Origin: an uncultured Clostridia bacterium
GTDB taxonomy: Bacteria > Bacillota > Clostridia > TANB77 > CAG-508
NCBI GenBank assembly: GCA_944393345.1
Contig: CALXZW010000048.1
Span: 1 to 9,469, forward strand
Length of the DNA stretch: 9,469 bases
Direction: 5' to 3'
The notes beneath the pieces were generated by a model, which saw only the letters and a program-made list of their open reading frames with translations, was not told where the DNA came from and did not search any database. Positions 6,463-9,469 of the stretch are shown piece after piece (within the stretch, counting starts at the first letter, position 1; each line of letters opens with the position of its first letter). A program made the translations under genes and the position numbers.

Positions 6463-6809
6463 TAAATAGTTTTAAATATGCTTTTGAAGGCATTATATCT
6501 GCTTTTAAAACAGAACAAAATTTGAAAATACATTTTATAATAATGGTCTTAGTAATAATTTCAGGATTTATATTAAAAATATCAATAACAGAATGGACAA
6601 TATGTATAGTATTATTTGGTTTAGTAATTACAGCAGAATTAATTAATACAGCTATAGAAACGACAGTAGACATTGTAATGCCAGAAAAAAATGAAAAAGC
6701 AAAATTAGCAAAAGATATAGCAGCAGGAGCAGTACTTGTATCTGCTATAGCATCAGCAATAATAGGTATTATAATATTTTTACCTAAAATATTAAATATT
6801 GTAAATTAA
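6428..6809 (+). CDS. dgkA: DgkA-type undecaprenol/diacylglycerol kinase with apparent N-terminal frameshift
   Basis: A small membrane kinase that phosphorylates undecaprenol (the usual Gram-positive role) or diacylglycerol using ATP. The best start is ATG 6428, 7 nt after AAAGGAG (6414-6420), but that frame ends after 13 codons at TAG 6467-6469. The DgkA body lies in the +1 frame, which has a stop at 6435-6437 and no in-frame ATG; its first standard start is TTG 6522, which has no ribosome site. Removing one A from the A6 run at 6445-6450 joins both parts into one 126-residue protein, the normal family length, including the conserved N-terminal segment SFKYAFEGIISAFKTEQN. In the joined protein ELINTAIE lies at 70-77 and KDIAAGAVL at 95-103, with three membrane helices at about 36-51, 57-74 and 99-118. 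The cause may be a read error, real inactivation or slippage in the A-run. If TTG 6522 were used, the product would be a 95-residue form lacking the N-terminal helix. Confidence 0.85.
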
Positions 6810-6829
6810 TAAAGAAAAGAGGAAACATT

Positions 6830-7942
6830 ATGAACAAATATTATTTTACATCAGAGAGTGTAACAGAGGGACATCCTGATAAATTATGTGATACTATATC
6901 TGACTGTATATTAGATGAATGTTTAAAACAAGACAAAAATTCAAGAGTAGCAGTAGAAACTTTTGCATCAGGAAATGAAATAACAATAGCAGGACAAATT
7001 ACTTCAAAAGTTGAAATGGATATTGATAAATTAGTAAGAAAAACTATAAAAGAAATAGGTTATGATGATGAAAAGACAGGTATGGATTATAGAACTTGTA
7101 AAATACATATAAACATAACAAAGCAAAGTCCAGATATCGCATTAGGAGTTGATGTAGGAGGAGCAGGAGATCAAGGGATAATGTTTGGTTATGCATCTGA
7201 CGAAACACCTAATTATATGCCATATGCAATATATATGGCACATAAATTATCTAAAAAACTAACAGAAGTAAGAAAAAATAATGAAATATCATATTTAAAA
7301 CCAGATGGAAAAACACAAGTAACAGTAGAATATGAAAATGATAAACCAAAAAGAATTGAAACAATATTAATATCTACACAACATAAAGAAGAAGTATCAC
7401 AAGAAACATTAAAAAAAGATATAAAAGAAAAAATAATAGCGAAAGTAATTCCACAAAATATGATAGATGAAAAAACAAAAATATATATAAATCCTACAGG
7501 AAGATTTGTAATAGGTGGACCATTAGGAGATACAGGATTGACAGGAAGAAAAATAATTGTTGATACATATGGTGGATACAGCAAACATGGAGGAGGAGCG
7601 TTTTCAGGGAAAGATGCAAGTAAAGTAGATAGATCTGCAACATATATGTTAAGACATGTTGCAAAAAATATAGTAGCAAATGGATTAGCAAAAAAATGTG
7701 AAATTCAAATATCTTATGCAATAGGAATGAAAGAGCCATTATCAATAAATATCAATACATTTGGGACAAGTAATAAAAGTGAAGAAGAATTAATAGATAT
7801 AATAAAAGAGAAATTTGATTTAACACCAGATGGAATTATTAAATATTTAGATTTAAAAAGACCAATTTATTCTGAAACTACAAATTATGGACATTTTGGA
7901 AAAGACAATTTACCTTGGGAAAAAATTATAAAAATAAAATAA
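6830..7942 (+). CDS. metK: S-adenosylmethionine synthetase (methionine adenosyltransferase), 370 aa
   Basis: Makes S-adenosylmethionine from methionine and ATP with release of phosphate and pyrophosphate, in the cytosol as a tetramer. Visible landmarks are TSESVTEGHPDK (residues 7-18, catalytic His15 and Mg-binding residues), the signature GAGDQGIMFGYA (111-122), GPLGDTGLTGRKIIVDTYGG (230-249), and the second signature GGGAFSGKD (254-262) with the phosphate-binding lysine. The length of 370 is slightly below the common 380-400, but both ends look intact. ATG 6830 follows GAGG (6819-6822) by 7 nt and lies 20 nt after dgkA, so it is part of the same operon. No SAM riboswitch or separate promoter is visible directly upstream, unlike many Bacillota metK genes. 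Confidence 0.97.
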   Translation: MNKYYFTSESVTEGHPDKLCDTISDCILDECLKQDKNSRVAVETFASGNEITIAGQITSKVEMDIDKLVRKTIKEIGYDDEKTGMDYRTCKIHINITKQSPDIALGVDVGGAGDQGIMFGYASDETPNYMPYAIYMAHKLSKKLTEVRKNNEISYLKPDGKTQVTVEYENDKPKRIETILISTQHKEEVSQETLKKDIKEKIIAKVIPQNMIDEKTKIYINPTGRFVIGGPLGDTGLTGRKIIVDTYGGYSKHGGGAFSGKDASKVDRSATYMLRHVAKNIVANGLAKKCEIQISYAIGMKEPLSININTFGTSNKSEEELIDIIKEKFDLTPDGIIKYLDLKRPIYSETTNYGHFGKDNLPWEKIIKIK

Positions 7943-7980
7943 AGTATACTACAATAGTAATATTAAACTATTTACTTTTT
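7941..7980 (+). terminator. Weak AU-rich terminator candidate after metK
   Basis: AATAGT pairs with ACTATT around an AATATTAA loop, and outer AAAGTA can pair with TACTTT, which leads into a T5 run ending at 7980. All pairs but two are AU and the stem is interrupted, so it is weak. It overlaps the -35 region of the lysS promoter. Confidence 0.35.
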
Positions 7981-7999
7981 ATGTAATTTATTATATAAT
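7971..7999 (+). promoter_or_regulatory. Promoter of lysS
   Basis: TTTACT (-35, 7971-7976) and a perfect TATAAT (-10, 7994-7999) are 17 nt apart. Transcription would start near 8006, giving a leader of only about 25 nt, too short for a T-box. The ribosome site AGGAG at 8018-8022 lies 8 nt before the ATG. Confidence 0.65.
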
Positions 8000-8030
8000 A
8001 ACAAGGAATTAAAGAAGAGGAGAGGTTAAT

Positions 8031-9469
8031 ATGCAAGAAAACAATCAAGAACAAGAATTAGATTTAAATCATTTAATGCAAATAAGAAGAGAAAAATTAA
8101 AAGAATTACAAGAACAAGGGAAAAATCCTTATGAAATAACAAAATTTAATAGGACAAATACTGCAGGAGAAATAAAATCAAATTATGATGAATTTGCAGA
8201 AAAAGATGTAACAGTAGCAGGAAGAATAATTGCAAAAAGAATAATGGGAAAAGCATCATTTTGTACAATACAAGACTGCGATGAAAAAATTCAAAGTTAT
8301 GTAAGTATAAATGATTTAGGAGAAGAAAGTTACAAAGAATTTAAGACATATGACATTGGAGATATTATAGGAATAACAGGTTTTGTATTTAAAACAAGAA
8401 CAGAAGAAATATCAGTACATGCTAAAGAAGTAACATTACTTTCTAAATCATTAAGACCACTTCCAGAAAAATTCCATGGATTAAAAGATCCAGATTTAAG
8501 ATATAGACAAAGATATACAGATTTAATTGTAAATCCAGAAGTAAAAGATACATTTATTTTAAGAAGTAAAATAATTAAAGAAATAAGAAGATTTATGGAT
8601 GAACAAGGATATATGGAAGTTGAAACACCAATGCTTACAACAGTGGCAACAGGAGATGCAGCAAGACCATTTATAACACATCATAATACTTTAGATTTGC
8701 AAATGTATTTAAGAATAGCACCAGAATTAAACTTAAAAAGATTAATAGTTGGTGGATTTGATAAGGTATTTGAAATAGGTAAAAACTTTAGAAATGAAGG
8801 AATGGATATAAAACATAATCCAGAATTTACATGTATGGAATTTTATGCAGCATATCAAGACTATAACGATATGATGAATACTTCAGAACAATTAATATCA
8901 ACTGTTGCACAAAATGCATTAGGTACTACAACAATAAACTATCAAGGACAAGAAATAAATTTAGCACCGGGTTGGAAAAAAATAACTATGATAGATGCTA
9001 TAAAAGAAGTAACTGGAGTTGATTTTAATACAATAAATACAGACGAAGAAGCACAAGCTATAGCAAAAGAAAAAGGTGTAGAATATGAAGAAATAAAAAA
9101 TACAAGAGGACATATAATTAATGAATTTTTTGAGACTTTTGTAGAGGAAACATTAATACAACCAACATTTATATTAGATTATCCGGTAGAAATATCACCA
9201 CTTACAAAAAGAAAAAAAGAAGATCCAAGATTAGTTGAAAGATTTGAATTGTTTATAGGTGGAAGAGAATATGGAAATGCATATTCAGAGTTAAATGATC
9301 CAATTGATCAATATGAAAGATTTTTAAAACAAGTAGAAGCAAAAGAAAAAGGTGATGAAGAAGCAGGTGGAATGGATGAAGACTTTGTTAATGCTTTAGA
9401 GATAGGATTGCCACCAACAGGAGGAATGGGAATAGGATTAGATAGATTAATAATGTTATTAACAAATTC
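8031..9469 (+). CDS. lysS: Class II lysyl-tRNA synthetase, 3' end cut by the window
   Basis: Charges tRNA-Lys with lysine in the cytosol as a dimer. The frame from ATG 8031 is open for 479 codons to the window edge, without a stop. Residues about 57-137 form the OB-fold anticodon-binding domain (VTVAGRIIAKRIMGKASF). The linker LKDPDLRYRQRYTDLIVNP (151-169) is typical of LysRS. Motif 1 region is GYMEVETPML (193-202), motif 2 is FEIGKNFRNEG with HNPEFTCMEF (247-271), and motif 3 is LPPTGGMGIGLDRLIMLLT (460-478). RPF plus ITHHN (212-219) also fits the LysRS active site. Motif 3 normally lies some 15-25 residues from the end, so only a short C-terminus is missing. An oddity is T207/D209 where relatives usually show GGA before (A/T)ARPF. 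The gene has its own promoter and is separate from the metK operon. Confidence 0.97.
   Translation, partial: MQENNQEQELDLNHLMQIRREKLKELQEQGKNPYEITKFNRTNTAGEIKSNYDEFAEKDVTVAGRIIAKRIMGKASFCTIQDCDEKIQSYVSINDLGEESYKEFKTYDIGDIIGITGFVFKTRTEEISVHAKEVTLLSKSLRPLPEKFHGLKDPDLRYRQRYTDLIVNPEVKDTFILRSKIIKEIRRFMDEQGYMEVETPMLTTVATGDAARPFITHHNTLDLQMYLRIAPELNLKRLIVGGFDKVFEIGKNFRNEGMDIKHNPEFTCMEFYAAYQDYNDMMNTSEQLISTVAQNALGTTTINYQGQEINLAPGWKKITMIDAIKEVTGVDFNTINTDEEAQAIAKEKGVEYEEIKNTRGHIINEFFETFVEETLIQPTFILDYPVEISPLTKRKKEDPRLVERFELFIGGREYGNAYSELNDPIDQYERFLKQVEAKEKGDEEAGGMDEDFVNALEIGLPPTGGMGIGLDRLIMLLTN

Noticed and set aside
7213..7745. Minus-strand frames opposite metK
   Set aside because: MetK on the plus strand shows continuous family signatures; the antisense frames have no recognisable domain or start signal.
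8006..8030. T-box leader for lysS
   Set aside because: The predicted leader is about 25 nt, with no specifier stem or antiterminator; T-box leaders need well over 100 nt.

Overview
The window is AT-rich DNA of a low-G+C Gram-positive bacterium, most likely an uncultured, gut-type member of the Clostridia (Bacillota). The grounds are strong GGAGG-type ribosome binding sites, almost exclusively A/T-ending codons (AGA, ATA, GAA, AAA), TAA stops, no in-frame TGA in the real genes (so not a TGA=Trp mollicute), and Gram-positive-type DgkA and class II LysRS proteins. The species cannot be fixed from the sequence.

Layout, left to right, all genes on the + strand. (1) Positions 1-1225 are mostly non-coding. 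They hold two short open frames cut by the left edge and one compact transcription unit at 303-695. That unit has a promoter, a folded leader, a 68-residue unknown protein and an intrinsic terminator. The small gene has much higher G+C and different codon choice from everything else here, which suggests acquisition. (2) At 1226-2994 a tRNA-Gln(CUG) gene with its own extended -10 promoter is followed after 23 nt by a 544-residue coiled-coil protein with a long Asp/Glu/Tyr tail and a terminator overlapping its stop. (3) At about 3005-5679 lies an 871-residue fused ABC ATPase plus MacB/FtsX-type permease. (4) At 5755-7942 a compact run encodes a PAP2 phosphatase, a DgkA-type lipid kinase and S-adenosylmethionine synthetase (metK). 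(5) From 7971 a separate promoter drives lysS (class II lysyl-tRNA synthetase), which runs off the right edge about 15-20 residues short of its expected end.

Functional links: the PAP2 phosphatase and DgkA kinase are plausible partners in recycling undecaprenyl (or diacylglycerol) lipid carriers at the membrane. The two genes overlap and should be translationally coupled. MetK and LysRS are housekeeping enzymes.

The most notable points are an apparent one-base frameshift in an A6 run near the start of dgkA, and the compositionally foreign small gene, whose ribosome binding site can be sequestered in a leader hairpin with a possible alternative fold. The long acidic, tyrosine-containing tail of the coiled-coil protein behind the tRNA also deserves attention. 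I found no CRISPR array, recombinase, transposase or recognisable defence system.
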